The position numbers were made by a program, and so were the translations under genes. Below the pieces are notes generated by a model. That model was not told the origin of the DNA. It searched no databases and saw nothing but the letters and a program-made list of their open reading frames with translations. Positions 43,751 through 56,415 of a DNA stretch of 64,000 bases are shown here, piece by piece. Position 1 is the stretch's first letter. Each line of letters opens with the position of its first letter. This stretch comes from Cepaea nemoralis (lineage: Eukaryota > Mollusca > Gastropoda > Stylommatophora > Helicidae), in NCBI GenBank assembly GCA_014155875.1, contig JACEFZ010004196.1:979001-1043000 (forward strand). The letters run 5' to 3'.

Positions 43751-44505
43751 GTTTAGTAATATTGTATCATCAGCATATCAAATCGCTGGTATATCACGAC
43801 CACCGATATTTAGACCATCATATTAATCTTTGTTTATATCATCTCTAACATTTCTCATTATATTTTCGACGTACAGGTTACATAAATACGGGAACAGCAC
43901 ATAGCCTTGACGGACGCCTTGCTTGATGTCAAACCAATTAATGTCTCATCATCTATTCTAACCGATGCTTTTTGGTCTAGAATCTAGATAGAGCATTTTT
44001 ATGAGTTGTACTATGATGGAAAGGCCAGTTTCCTCACAATTTCCCAACGTTTCTGATGTTGTACACAGTCTTTGAATAATCCATAAAACATGAGAATAGA
44101 TTTACATTAAATGTTCTACACGTCTCTGTTATTAAACGCTATTGTTTATGTGATCTTTCTTGTCTAAACCAAGCTTGAAACACATTAATCTCCTCTTACA
44201 TTTTCTTACGAAGTCTTTCCTTTAAGATTTTAAAAGAATTTTACTTGCATGACCGATCAGGGCAACAGTTCTATAGATGAGGCATAATTTCAGGTGCCCT
44301 ATTTTTGGTATTGGACTGAAGATAGTTCTCTTCCAATCTTTCTTTTTTTTTTTTTTGCCATATACCATATTTCCATATCTGATTAATTAATGCGTGATAG
44401 ATTTGTATGCCATCGTCTCCTCCCGCTTTAATTAGTTCATCTGGTGTCTCGTCACATCCTGATGATTTTCCGTTCTTCTGGTTCTTTAAGGGTACAACTA
44501 GCAGA
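43751..44505 (-). pseudogene. LINE D reverse transcriptase remnant
   Basis: The minus strand begins at the mariner border with LKNQKNGKSSGCDETPDELI and KAGGDDGIQIYHALINQIWK, as at the start of an APE-type LINE RT, then continues with many stops through matches to RLRKKM and the region up to motif A. The catalytic part lies beyond recognition. The mariner at 44508 truncates or interrupts it. Confidence 0.75.
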
Positions 44506-44507
44506 TA

Positions 44508-45823
44508 CGAGAGGAAGTCAATAAGTAAGTCACACATGGCTGTAGAAAAATGATTAAATATTATAACAACTTGAAACCAGTTTATTTTTGTACATACAAT
44601 GTCCTTTTATTTCTGAACATAATTTCCACCAACATTGATGCACTTATCCTATCGTTTTATCAGTCCTCCTAAACCGGCTGCATAGAACTGCGTGCTCTGT
44701 TTTCTAAACCACGTTTTCACTTCACATTCAACTTCGGCGTCATTCGCGAAATATCTCCTATCAAGGTGAATTTTCAGTGGACCAAACAGGTGGAAATCGC
44801 TAGGGGCTAAGCCTGGACTCTAAGGTGGATATTCCAGAACTTCTCACCTTATTTGGTTAATTTTCTCCTGAGCTATTCCGAGCCGTATGTAGTCTGGCAT
44901 TGTCATGAAGAAGCAACACTCCTCTAGTCAGCAGTCCTGGACGTTTTCTTCGATAGAACTTCACAGTACGATTCAGAATTCACATTGTCACCTTTCTTCT
45001 TGAAATTGGTTTAAAGCACTCCTTGACAATCTCAGAATACTGTCAGCATAACCTTCACTGCTGATGGCGTAACCTTGAATTTTTGGACACAAGGTAAAGA
45101 AGGATGTTTCCATTGCATTGAAGCACGCTTTGATTCGGGCTGGTAGTGGTGCACCCATGATTAGTCCCCAGTAACAATCCTGTTCAGCATGTCTTCTCCT
45201 TCATCTTCGTATCCACAGAGATGATGCAAGGACAGGCCAAATCGGTTCATTTTGTGTTCATCCTTCAATTGTCTGGGTACCCACCTTGAGCATACTTTCT
45301 TAAATTTCAATCGATCATGCATTATGCTGTATGCTGAACCATATGAGCACCCTATTGCAGATGCCACAGAGTCTATCGTTACTCGCCTGCCACCTCTAAT
45401 CATCTCCTCCACCCGCTGCACGATTGCTTCTGTTGCAATCTCAACAAGACGACCAGATCTGATTTCATCAACAATTTTAGAGGGTCCTTTAGAAAATGTT
45501 TCTATCCAGCTATGCACCGCTTTACGGGACAACCATTTGTCAGCATAAACAGGAAGCATTTCCTTATGAAAGTCCTTTGCACGCAGGCATTTTGCCCACA
45601 CAAAATAACGCACAACAGCACGTTACTCTTTGGTTGTACACTTTGTAAGTACAGTCGCCTTTCTGTTTATGCACTGCGCATGCACATGAGACACTTAGCG
45701 CCACCTGACGAACGGGAATATATATTTCGATGTTGCTGTCACCTAATGACATCTGTAGAAAACACCAACTACATTTACCTGCCTCCCACAGAACTGTGTG
45801 ACTTACTTATTGACTCGCCCTCA
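44508..45823 (-). mobile_element. mariner transposon, near full length, inactive
   Basis: TA-flanked (44506-44507, 45824-45825), 1316 bp, the normal mariner size. Inverted ends: left cgagaggaagtcaataagt, right (reversed) tgagggcgagtcaataagt. The transposase is on minus. The N-terminal helix-turn-helix region is open at 45161-45613 (LPVYADKWLSRKAVHSWIET, GCSYGSAYSIMHDRLKF, WVPRQLKDEHKMN). The frame stops right after IVTGD, the first catalytic Asp, where an ESW follows in related proteins; beyond it WVHHYQPESKRA is still legible before further stops. The expected start codon is changed to AAG and an upstream stop is present. Smaller relatives: 694-1507 and 62957-63523. Confidence 0.93.
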
Positions 45824-45825
45824 TA

Positions 45826-46384
45826 AAAATAATAAAATCGGGGTTTTTTGATTGCACGGAGTGTGAACAATTGTTTGTTTCGTGTTGTGTCTGGTCGAGA
45901 AACGTCTAAGGTCAGACTTGAAGGTTGTCTATGTTGTATTATTATATTGTATTAAAGATGATCTGTTTGTAAGCATTGGTGCATTTTTACCTAATAAAAT
46001 CCACGTTCCTGGGTAAAGTGTTTGTTAATAGTTGCAGTTGTTGACTTGTATATCAATGTTGCACAAGTCTAGTATGAGCAGCAGATCACAGGAAGGCCAA
46101 TAAACAATAATGAACCACTACACGATTAAAATACGGTCATAATACATCTGGTGGTAACAGAACACACCTGATTGTAATAGCTACGACCCCTACAGTCACT
46201 ATTACTACAGCTACTTCCGTTACAGCTTATACACCAACAACCGCTGGATACTACAACTGCATACTGATCCTGCCACAACGTGACACAACCAGAGACTGTC
46301 ACATATAATGTGTTCATCTAGCGCCACGACAACCACCCCTGGTGTGGAGCACTGTTACAACATTAACAGAAAAAAATGATTGAA
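45826..46384. other. unassigned sequence
   Basis: No gene or repeat recognised. Confidence 0.4.
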
Positions 46385-46770
46385 ATGAAGAGAGTCTATA
46401 TTTGTGCTTTATTGACTATACTAAAACATTTGATAATGTGAAACACGAAGAAAAAAATTATAATGCTGGAAATTTTAAATATTGTTGGTAAAGATCTGAG
46501 AATGATGAAGAACATGGACTGGCAACACAGATCAACCTAGGAACTGACAACAAGTTGGGAAAGTATTAAACACGATGTTGGACATGGTTGTGTATATCTG
46601 CTCAATTTGTACAGCGAAATAAAAATGGTATCCATACAAGATACCAGGAATATCGGTTGGTCGGCATGTAAACAACCTGCGTTTTGCTGATGACACGGTT
46701 TTGGTCTCTGAACATGAAATATAGTTACAAGAAATGACAGACATAATTGCAACAGAACGTCACAACAAAG
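46385..46770 (+). pseudogene. LINE D RT fragment with FADD motif
   Basis: Broken frames read as ALLTILKHL-type remains of the FIDYTKAFDNVKHE motif A region, a decayed GVRQGCVLSP region (HDVGHGCVYLLNLYSEI), and FADDTVLVSEHE near 46682-46710, the RT catalytic motif. Several frameshifts. Confidence 0.72.
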
Positions 46771-46904
46771 GGCATTGTATAAGTAAGTGAATAATTCGTA
46801 TGATATATGTCTGCAGTAGGCACCTAAGGAGATGCAGCGAAGTATGCCCGGCAATAAATCGTGCAGCGTATTGTTTGTGGCTTCTGTGTTTAAATTCACT
46901 AAGG

Positions 46905-47100
46905 CTATACATTGTTTTGAATTGACAGCATTGATTGGCGTTCATAGAAGTAGAAGAAAAGAGTAGAAATTAAAGAACAAACTAGAGAATATACAAATTA
47001 AAAGCTATAGTTATCAAACTGGGATTCGAACCTGTTACCTCCAAATGACAACAGAGTCTCGTTGCTGGAGCAAATTGAATGTAATCGCATGATCAGCTAG
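46905..47100. mobile_element. M1-like element, partial
   Basis: 'attggcgttcatagaagtag' and, on the reverse strand, 'aggtaacaggttcgaatccc', plus flanks, match M1 at 31248-31500 in reverse order. Confidence 0.6.
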
Positions 47101-47808
47101 GGCAGACATCCGATAATTGACTACACTTACCTTCAGTGCGCGTCGATTCGAATCCTACTCTCTCACTGGAGACAGTCTTTCATACAATAAAACTTCAGCC
47201 GATAGTTAAATATGTAACGCACTGCACAAAGTCAACGACAATGGTAAGCATAATAAAGATGACAAAAGCCACGGAGAATAACTTTGAAAAATTAAACAAT
47301 GTATCCAAAATAAGGGAACGAATGTATAATAGATGTAACTTTCATTTGTGTAGCGTGTCACTCAGATATGAGAAATCACGGGACAGGAGATATTACACTG
47401 CGCCGATAGTGTAGTAGACATGACGGTGACCCCAGAAGTGAAGGTTAGGATGGGTCAGACGTCATCAACGTCATAATAGAGGCAGGACGAAGAGTTGAAA
47501 TTAAAGACCCGTTTAAGAGATTCAGTGCCAAACAAAAAGTATATTTGGGCCAAACAAATATGGATGGCGGAATATGGGACATAGGGATGTGTTACAGTTA
47601 TGACTTAAAAGTTGTGAATATGGTAGCGGTACCTGCTTTATTATATATTACATTAAAGGGGGTTGTTTATGGAAAACTATTGTATATAAGCCCATGGCAG
47701 ATACCGGAGATAGCTTAAGACGATTAATCATCCCATGGCACTTAATGAAGAGTATGATAAGATAAATACAGAAATAAGAGAAAATTGTGTGAAGGAAAAG
47801 AAAGTTGT
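47101..47808. other. unassigned sequence
   Basis: A ttcgaatcc word at 47143 is isolated. No gene recognised. Confidence 0.4.
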
Positions 47809-47817
47809 TTAAACGAG

Positions 47818-47840
47818 GGGGCGGGGGGGGGGGAGAGAAA

Positions 47841-47912
<72 letters not shown>
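47818..47912. repeat. (GA)n tract
   Basis: gagaga repeats with a preceding G run. Confidence 0.95.
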
Positions 47913-47913
<1 letters not shown>

Positions 47914-48019
47914 ACCGTTTCCTCTAGCTAAATGTTTACTTGTTCCTATTCTGCAGTTCTGAGTGACCAATTGATTAAGACGCCTGCCTTTTGAAACAAA
48001 GACGTGAGTTTGTTTACGG

Positions 48020-48170
48020 ACTCGTTTAGTCATTCAGTTAGTCATTCGTTTAGTCATTCAGTTAGTCATTCGTTTAGTCATTCAGTTAGTCATTCGTTTA
48101 GTCATTCAGTTAGTCATTCGTTTAGTCATTCAGTTAGTCATTCGTTTAATCATTCAGTTAGCGAGTGCAG
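48020..48170. repeat. 24-bp tandem repeat
   Basis: 'cattcagttagtcattcg' + tttagt repeated about six times with high identity. Confidence 0.93.
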
Positions 48171-48189
48171 ATATCACTGAGATCCTCCC

Positions 48190-48283
48190 CCCCCCCCTCC
48201 TCCTCCCCGGGTAGTGGCTGAAGCTACGGAGTTCGTGCTCTGTGCAACGCTGTCAACAGGACGCTCAGCTGAAAGAATACCCT
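48190..48283 (+). mobile_element. SINE B fragment
   Basis: 'aagctacggagttcgtgctc' and 'caggacgctcagctgaaaga' resemble the middle of SINE B at 31065-31130. It stops where the 289-bp repeat begins. Confidence 0.45.
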
Positions 48284-48572
48284 TGTGACAAAACAGAATT
48301 GAACCTTAGGATGGGGCAACCGAATCCACACTCTGCGGTACCCCATTTTCATGGGTGTACAGTATGATAGTGTGTGTGGGTCTATTATTTGGTATCCAGA
48401 ACCAGTTTCGACCATCTTTGGGTTCACGCAACGCTTGTAGTCCAGCTTTGGTGAAATTTACTGTCCTGAGAAAGATATCGGGAGATACTCTCTAACCCTT
48501 GTTGCGTAGTATCCATTCTAGTCTATCCAGAATATCGCGTCATTCGATTTGACGACACTTCCGGAGAACGCT
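48284..48572 (+). repeat. 289-bp direct repeat, left copy
   Basis: Begins TGTGACAAAACAG and ends gagaacgct. The copy at 53584-53872 has the same length with only about one base changed (ccagaaccag versus ccaggaccag). Similarity starts exactly at TGTGAC in both. It may be the 5' part of an LTR or an internal spacer of the gypsy-like element; unresolved. Confidence 0.95.
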
Positions 48573-49530
48573 TCATGCACGGATCTCATTTTAGGGTGCC
48601 TAGATTCATTGAAACAATGTACAGACGACGACATAAGAGCCTGGAAACATACACACATGGCTAATGCTGTAACAAGGTCAGACACACAAACACACTATAC
48701 TGACTTACAAAATGAAATGCTACAGCTATTAACACCCAGCGGTGCCGATACCAACACTACTCGACAGAAATTTATCGAGGCACAAAGCACCGACCAAACT
48801 ATCGCACCTTATTTTAAATTGTTAAGTGAGCGAGCCAAAGTGACTAAAAATGCATCTTGGTATTTTAGAAAACATAACGGAATTCTCATGCGTTATTACA
48901 CAAATAATAACCATGAAATTCAGCAGACGGTGTTACCTGTAACATACCGACAAAATGTGCTAAAGATCGCACATGAGTCACCGTTTGCTGGACATTTGGC
49001 CTATGATAAAACGAGAGCCAGAGTTTTGTCACACTTCTACTGGCCTAAATTCTGTTCTGACATAAAAATTTTCTGTCGTTCATGTACTATTTGTCAACAT
49101 CTTGTACGAAAGTTCAACGGTCATTATTAGCATCTAGACCATTTGAGTGTGTAGCGGTCGATATTGTTGGACCCCTAAATCAGGTGTCAAGCAAAGGAAA
49201 CCGATTCATACTTACTCTCGTGGATCTATGCACCAGGTGGATCGAAGCTATTCCACTAAAATACATCACCTCCAAAGATGTGGCAAATGTATTTTTGCAC
49301 CTATTTTCTCGTTTTGGCTTCCCACGATCTATTCTATCAGATCGGGGAACGCAGTTTATTTCGGCTGCTACGCAAGCCTTAACAAAATTGTTAGGAATAG
49401 AGCAGCATTTCTGTACCCCGTACCACCCAATGAGCAACGGGATCATAGAAAAAATTAACGGGGATCTCAAACACATGCTGGCTAAAGTAACAGCGGAGAA
49501 CCCATCTGATTGGGACACACTATTGCCAGC
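48520..49530 (+). pseudogene. gypsy-like integrase
   Basis: Integrase joins retroelement cDNA to host DNA. A lead-in (FIEAQSTDQTIAPYFKL) precedes the HHCC zinc-binding region: HESPFAGHLAYDKTR for the His pair and CRSCTICQ for the Cys pair (~48970-49100). After a frame change at ~49110 comes the catalytic core, with D in VAVDIVGPL (~49151-49177), D in ILSDRGTQF (~49335) and E in IIEKINGDLKH (~49443). The three catalytic residues are retained. The open frame begins after a TAG inside the 289-bp repeat. The domain is cut at LLPAVRQ (~49540), where it fuses directly to RT sequence; the C-terminal integrase part is missing. Confidence 0.9.
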
Positions 49531-50341
49531 AGTGCGACAAGTCTTCGACAGGTTGCGAGTATTTGGGCTTACAGTCAAGCCTACTAAAGTAGAATTAGGC
49601 ATGGAACAGATTGACTTCCTAGGTCATACCATCTGCAGGGGCCAATTGAGAACAGATGACAGAATCGTGACTAAGATTCTAATTTTGACGATGCCAACGA
49701 CCAAGAAACAGGTCCGAAGTTTACTGGGTCTTGTAAATTACTATAGTAAATTTATTCCAAATCTGGCGGAAATCACCAGTGTTTTTTCTAACATCTTGAA
49801 AGCTTCGGCTAAATTATCTGTACAAGATGCAGGATTAATTAGCGCGTTATCAAAACTGAAATACCTATTTAGCGTTCCACCTATTCTCCGTTTGCCTAAT
49901 CAAAACCTTACCTATTTTTTACGTACAGATGCGAGTGCTATCTCCATATCGGGGGTACTAGGACAGTTCTACGAAGGGAAGTTCCACCCAGTAATGTACG
50001 TAAGTCGGAAAATTAGCCCTGCTACATCCAGATACTCAGCATCAGAATTGGAGGGCCTAAGCTTAATCTATTGCGTTAAGAAATTTCATAGATTTTTGGC
50101 TGGAGCACAATTTATGATCGAAACCGACAATTCTCCGTTGTCTGTGATGCAGTCTGGCATTCCCAAGAATAACAGAGTCTACAGATGGGCTTTGATTCTG
50201 CAGAACTATGCATTTACCATCCAGCATTTAAAGGGGAGACTGAACTCTTTGGCAGACACTTTGAGTCGACCGGCAACCATTGAAATACCTGATTTGCAGG
50301 AAGAGATCGACCAGAGATCACCAGAAACAGTGACACTGTAA
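49531..50341 (+). pseudogene. gypsy-like RT thumb and RNase H, fused behind integrase
   Basis: In frame with the integrase core the reading becomes VFDRLRVFGLTVKPTKVELG, FLGHTI and LLGLVNYYSKFIPNLAE (RT end, after the absent YxDD palm). RNase H follows, with FLRTDASAISISGVLGQF, YSASELEGLSLIY and IETDNSPLSVM holding its Asp-Glu-Asp set, and ADTLSRP near the end. It stops after SPETVTL. In standard Ty3/gypsy, RT-RNase H precedes integrase; here it follows and ends the protein. It could be a rearranged copy or a Gmr1-like pol order with an internal deletion. The palm catalytic site is missing, so it is non-functional. Confidence 0.88.
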
Positions 50342-51682
<1,341 letters not shown>

Positions 51683-52636
51683 GGTAGTCCTGAAAGACCT
51701 GTCGCAAGCAAGTTGCTGACAGTCCAGGAGGTTGAAAGAGAATTCCGACAAGACGAGAGAGAAGCCAGGAAACTTGAGGCAGAGCGCGAAGCCAGGAAAC
51801 TTGAGGCAGAGCGCGAAGCCAGGAAACTTGAGGCAGAGCGCGAAACCAGGAAACTTGAGGCAGAGCGCGAAGTCAAGAAATTCGAGGCCGAACAAGAGGC
51901 TAGAGACCATGAGTTCCGGATGAAGGAATTGGAAGTTAAGGCACAAGTTGCTAGGGAAACCGAGGGAGCTATGGGGGAAGCGACACTCCCTGGTACAACA
52001 ACTGCCGGAAGCATCGCCTATCAAGCAATGAAATTTCCTTTACCTCCCTTCGAGGAAGACAAAGAAAGGATAGACCAGTATCTTCAAAAATTTACTGCGA
52101 TCGCTACTGCAATGGGATTGGAAAGGGGAAAATGGTGTTTGAAGATCTCCCAGGGACTCCGCGGCAGCGCCTTTGAAATATATTCTAGACTACCTCTAGG
52201 TCTGGAGAATGATTTTTCAGAGTTGGAAAGGGCGTTACTGAAACACTTCGAGATGACCGCAGATAAATATCGGACGTTGTTCCACTCGTCCCGACAAGAG
52301 ACCGGTGAATTATATTCAGCTTATGCTGTACGCCTTAAGTCGTACCTATTAAAATTGATGTCTCTGGCTGGATTCGAAAAGGACTACGAAAGTCTTGAAG
52401 AGTTGGTAGTTGTCGACCAAATGAAATCCCAAATGGCTAAGCCACTCCAAACTTTCTTGGCGGAAAATGGAGCAGAACGATTGGAGACCGTGGTTACTTT
52501 GGCAGAACGCTATGCGACAGCACACAAGGACCCTGTCACTCCAGCTCCAACACCACCAAAACCGGGAAAAGTTACTACGGAACCACCGGTGGATAAAAAT
52601 GCAAAGAAACAAAAAGAGGGATTCCTTTTCACATAA
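51683..52636 (+). pseudogene. gypsy-like gag (capsid) protein
   Basis: Open from a TAG at 51680 without a clear ATG. The N-terminus holds a 9-residue charged repeat (REARKLEAE, four to five copies, 51764-51880), likely coiled coil. The capsid-like region follows: KFPLPPFEEDKERIDQYLQK, WCLKISQGLRGSAFEIYSRL, YRTLFHSSRQETGELYSAYA and MAKPLQTFLAEN, typical of gag of invertebrate gypsy elements with a SCAN-like fold (family knowledge). A Pro/Lys-rich linker leads to a stop at 52634; the next domain continues in another frame, so a frameshift (programmed or mutational) lies near 52600-52640. Confidence 0.85.
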
Positions 52637-53372
52637 TCCGGACAAGTCTTCGGGAAAGTCCACGGAACAACGACCTGCCAAAACCGAGTGGTCAAAAATT
52701 TACTGCAAACATTGCAGAACAACTACGCATAACACAGTGGATTGTAGGAGCAAGCCAACAGAACCCAAGTACGTAGCTTGCATAGCTAGGACTGGGAGAA
52801 AAACTATGGAAAAGAAAGCTCCAAAAGATAACCGACCAGCTGTGGTCGAGGTTATTAAAGTTAATGGACAACCAGTGGAGTGTTTATATGACTCAGGGCT
52901 GTTTGAGGAAGCCGTCATAGCAGAACACCTGGTTAGTCCAGAGTCTCTTACAGGGGAGATGATGGAGATACAAATGGCGACAAAAAGTTCAGTTGCTATA
53001 TCTGTACCGATAGCCTTAGTAGACATTAATTGTAGATATGTCCGGGGAACTATAAAGGCAGCTGTCTTGAGTGATCCACTTTTTCCCCTAATTTTGGGAA
53101 ATAAATTTGTGGTCCTGGGAGAACCCATCACGCCCATGTTAGCAAGGGAAAAACCACCCAGATCCAAAGGATGTTCGTATCAGCAGCCCGGTAATAGTTC
53201 CAGCACTCTAACTCCTCAGAGGAGAGACTTTCAACGACAAGGTGCGATCTTGCACACTTGTCATACCCAGGTGCCCAAGAATAGTGAGCCCTCTACGAGG
53301 AGGCCTTACTATAGACGGAAACGCCGTAGGCCTAGGCATCACCTAGACGATAAGGCAGAGGGGAGACCATAG
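52637..53372 (+). pseudogene. gag zinc knuckle and retropepsin-like protease
   Basis: In the frame shifted from gag, CKHCRTTTHNTVDC is a C-X2-C-X4-H-X4-C nucleocapsid knuckle (~52703-52745). Then comes an aspartic protease: VECLYDSGLFEEAVIAEHLV with the catalytic D-S-G (~52885) and FPLILGNKFV (~53090), the usual hydrophobic-Gly motif. It would cleave the polyprotein. A Pro/Arg-rich tail ends at 53372 with no RT following, unlike a complete pol. The open frame actually begins at 52467, overlapping gag. Confidence 0.83.
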
Positions 53373-53583
53373 GGACAGTACACGTCCTTGAGGTAGTGGT
53401 AAGAGACTGTCTATTCTTCAGGTCCAATAACACATCTCATGTTTTCACAGGGATTGGCGTACAACAGAAGAATGATCCCATAGGGGATATCTTCACATGG
53501 AACGGAGTAGGGGGGTTGCCCATCTGAGTGCAATTCGGAACCATAGTTCGGTGGTACCGTACTTTGGTCTGGGAATCGGCCTA
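53373..53583. other. non-coding sequence after protease
   Basis: Stops in all frames; a gtagggggggttg purine-rich word at ~53508 could be a polypurine tract but is ~70 bp from the repeat edge. Confidence 0.3.
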
Positions 53584-53872
53584 TGTGACAAAACAGAATT
53601 GAACCTTAGGATGGGGCAACCGAATCCACACTCTGCGGTACCCCATTTTCATGGGTGTACAGTATGATAGTGTGTGTGGGTCTATTATTTGGTATCCAGG
53701 ACCAGTTTCGACCATCTTTGGGTTCACGCAACGCTTGTAGTCCAGCTTTGGTGAAATTTACTGTCCTGAGAAAGATATCGGGAGATACTCTCTAACCCTT
53801 GTTGCGTAGTATCCATTCTAGTCTATCCAGAATATCGCGTCATTCGATTTGACGACACTTCCGGAGAACGCT
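53584..53872 (+). repeat. 289-bp direct repeat, right copy
   Basis: Same as 48284-48572, offset exactly 5300. After it the sequence continues ggcaacggcattc, unlike the left copy, which runs into integrase. Confidence 0.95.
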
Positions 53873-54023
53873 GGCAACGGCATTCACCGTTGTTTCTAAT
53901 GGACTAACGGTCATGTCTTGTGTTGGGGGATTATTGACCTCATACTGAAGACCCAAGGCCAGTCTGTTGAAGGGCAGGGAGCTACCCTGAGGATCCCGTG
54001 AATCCTATTCTGGTGTCAAAATG
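53873..54023. other. unassigned sequence
   Basis: Could be a continuation of the repeat or LTR that is deleted on the left side. Confidence 0.3.
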
Positions 54024-54158
54024 AAGTTGTGTCTACTGTCAAGTGTTTCAACGTCTGGGGATCCAGATAAGTTGTGTCTACTGTCAAGTGTTTCAACGTC
54101 TGGGGATCCAGATAAGTTGTGTCTACTGTCAAGTGTTTCAACGTCTGTGGATCCAGAT
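54024..54158. repeat. 45-bp repeat, three copies
   Basis: 'aagttgtgtctactgtcaag' + tgtttcaacgtctggggatccagat at 54024, 54069 and 54114. The unit is a multiple of three, giving a repeated 15-residue frame. Confidence 0.95.
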
Positions 54159-55746
54159 AAAGACGGACAGTGGTGGCTCTCTAGATGCTAGGATAGCACA
54201 TTCTGTGGCTGATTTATTCCTACAGAAAAGGTAATTGTTCTCTCCCGCTGTACTGATCTATTTGAGTGTCTTGTGAGGTCTGTTAAATAGTGGCCAAGCC
54301 AGTTTGTGATGAGCCTGCTGTGTCTTCCTTTTGCATAGAGCTTTAATTTAACTACCCTAAAGGGGGGGGGGGGGAGGGCACTAGCGACACATATTATCAT
54401 CATCAGGTGGCGCACCAGAGCCATGACGCGTATTTCACCGCTGAGGAGGATAGAGGAATTGTAAGCTATGAAGGGATATCAACCTGGGTCGAGCTGTATC
54501 TAACTTGAGTTGTGGAAGAGGGGTACCGATATCTTCATACCTATTAGGGTAAACTCGCCCTGACACATGTACATACACACGAGGCACACACATACAATGT
54601 TTGCTTTCTAACTTCTAGTTTGATTAATATATTACCTCTTTTGCTCAGAGAATAATAATATTATTATGCGTGTCTAATGAATATACTACCTGTTGTATAA
54701 TGGGAACAGGATGTTCTGCACATGATTTTACACTTGGTTGGGCTGCCAAGAGAAGCCAAACCAATGGGGTTCAGTGCATATAAATTCCAAACTTTCCATA
54801 TGCCCGAGGAGAGGAGGAGAAATAGCGACAGACCCAAGATGACACTCTTCTTTCTTTGTCTGTCTGTAATCAATATTTCAGGAAAGGTTTACCAGCGCAG
54901 CTGGAACGTAGACCAACACCCTTGGCCAGTATAGGGGAAATATTTCTACCTGAAGTCTTGAACCTTATATCCTCTCTATCTCGAATGGTAGTGGATTGTG
55001 TTTCCAGAGAGGCTATCCTTGCCATGAGTGAGGTAATCAGGGACATTGAAGTCTAGTACCTGGCTGCTCTACACAGATCTAGTGGCGAGATGTCTGAAGT
55101 CAGACCTATGGAATTGGTCTGAGGGTGGAAACTGACCACATAGCTAGTATCAGTCGGAATCTGGTTGTGATGTATTAATAACAGGTGAAATGGATATGTA
55201 CACCGGGCATCTTCTTCTTGCTTGCAGGAACCTTCATTATCCTCGTTATTATTATTGACGCTGGTGTCTGCTGACGTGCTTGAAGTGCCGTGGAGGAGAA
55301 GAGTCGTTTTCAGGCAGTTGATCTCAATTCCAGTCTGGTGGAAGAAGCGGTCTTGTACAAAGAACTTTAACTGCCTATACTCAGGTGAAGAGGAGTTCCA
55401 GGCAGCCTAAGGAGAGATCAGGTGAACGATATTCTACCACCGGTATCTACATCACTCACCTACTGATGACTGACAAACTACTGGTGGAATGATGATCTGC
55501 TCCTCCAGAATCCTCGCACAAATACTCAAGCGTTGTTTCTGTTTGTCTTGAACTTGAACTTCGTTTGGTTTTTTTTTGTGGAGTCTGAATCTTGATTAAA
55601 GACTCGGGTTATACTTATCTCAAAAGTGTTCTCTTGTCCTCAGGTGGTGATCTGTTTGTCTATAGTGATAGGAGAATAAGTCAGCGTCCGGGCACCGTCC
55701 CGGGGTCAACAAGATAATAGTAGACAGAAGTAAGAACCCAAAGGTC
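54159..55746. other. non-coding or unrecognised sequence, possible exon at 54860-55056
   Basis: A polypyrimidine tract and cag (ttctttctttgtctg...tttcag at ~54849-54883) precede a ~58-codon open stretch (IGEIFLPEVLNLISSLSRMV, CVSREAILAMSEVI) that I do not recognise. Another pyrimidine-cag (cttcttcttgcttgcag) ends at 55227. This could be a host exon or retroelement DNA. A poly-G run lies at 54362-54374. Confidence 0.25.
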
Positions 55747-56415
55747 ATGACAACCACTGAGATCCGGGCCAGTGTTGTCACACGACAACCCTGTTATATA
55801 GGATTGTGCACTATGTCGATCATCTTGCTTGTAACACTTCAGCTTTTTCTTTCTTGCGTCTGGGTACGGAGTTCGGCTAATTATATGATTACAGCACTCC
55901 AGACTAGGAAATTGTCAGAACTACGGACACTACTTTCTGAACTAGGCAGCCAGTGTAAGGTCGCTATACAGTGGATACCATCTCACTGTGGAGTGCGCGG
56001 AAACGAGAGAGCTGATCAACTAGCTAAGGAAGGAGTAACAGAACAACAACCTGGTGTACCTGTCACATACAACCAAAAGGAAAGAATCAGAAAGTCAGTC
56101 AGAAAGCCACCAGCACCAGCACAAGATTATTAACATGTTATGGACACACCAGAACAAATTATTATTCTGCGATACAGAACTGGCAGGACAGAAACGATTA
56201 CGCAACCATATGTGTACAAAATTCAATTTGGCAAATCAAACATGTGCACATATGGATTGACACCGCAGACAGCATATCACACACTCCAAGACTGCCCCGA
56301 ATACTAATATCTAGACAACCCCTCTGGTCTAGAGACACAACATTGGAAGATAAACTAAATGAACCACTGAATGAACTAAAAACGACGTTTATAGAAGAGA
56401 CAGCATTGCAGATAT
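55747..56415 (+). pseudogene. LINE E RNase H and zinc tail
   Basis: The frame at ~55890-56133 reads TRKLSELRTLLSELGSQCKV and IQWIPSHCGVRGNERADQLA, the C-terminal half of a LINE RNase H (His and final Asp region). After a frameshift the zinc tail is legible: CTKFNLANQTCAH and, in another frame, YGLTPQTAYHTLQDCPEY, matching 1249-1431 (minus). The element ends at ~56415 against the inverted LINE B tail. Its N-terminal RNase H half and all of RT are absent. Confidence 0.8.

Noticed and set aside
44271..44537. host gene at the mariner border
   Set aside because: The peptide is a LINE RT start (NQKNGKSSGCDETPDELI) truncated at the TA of the mariner.
49180..49602. 140-codon minus-strand protein
   Set aside because: Shadow of the integrase core on the plus strand.
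53584..53872. simple LTR pair with 48284-48572
   Set aside because: Identity extends to gagaacgct rather than a CA end and the left copy runs straight into integrase codons; kept as unresolved direct repeats.
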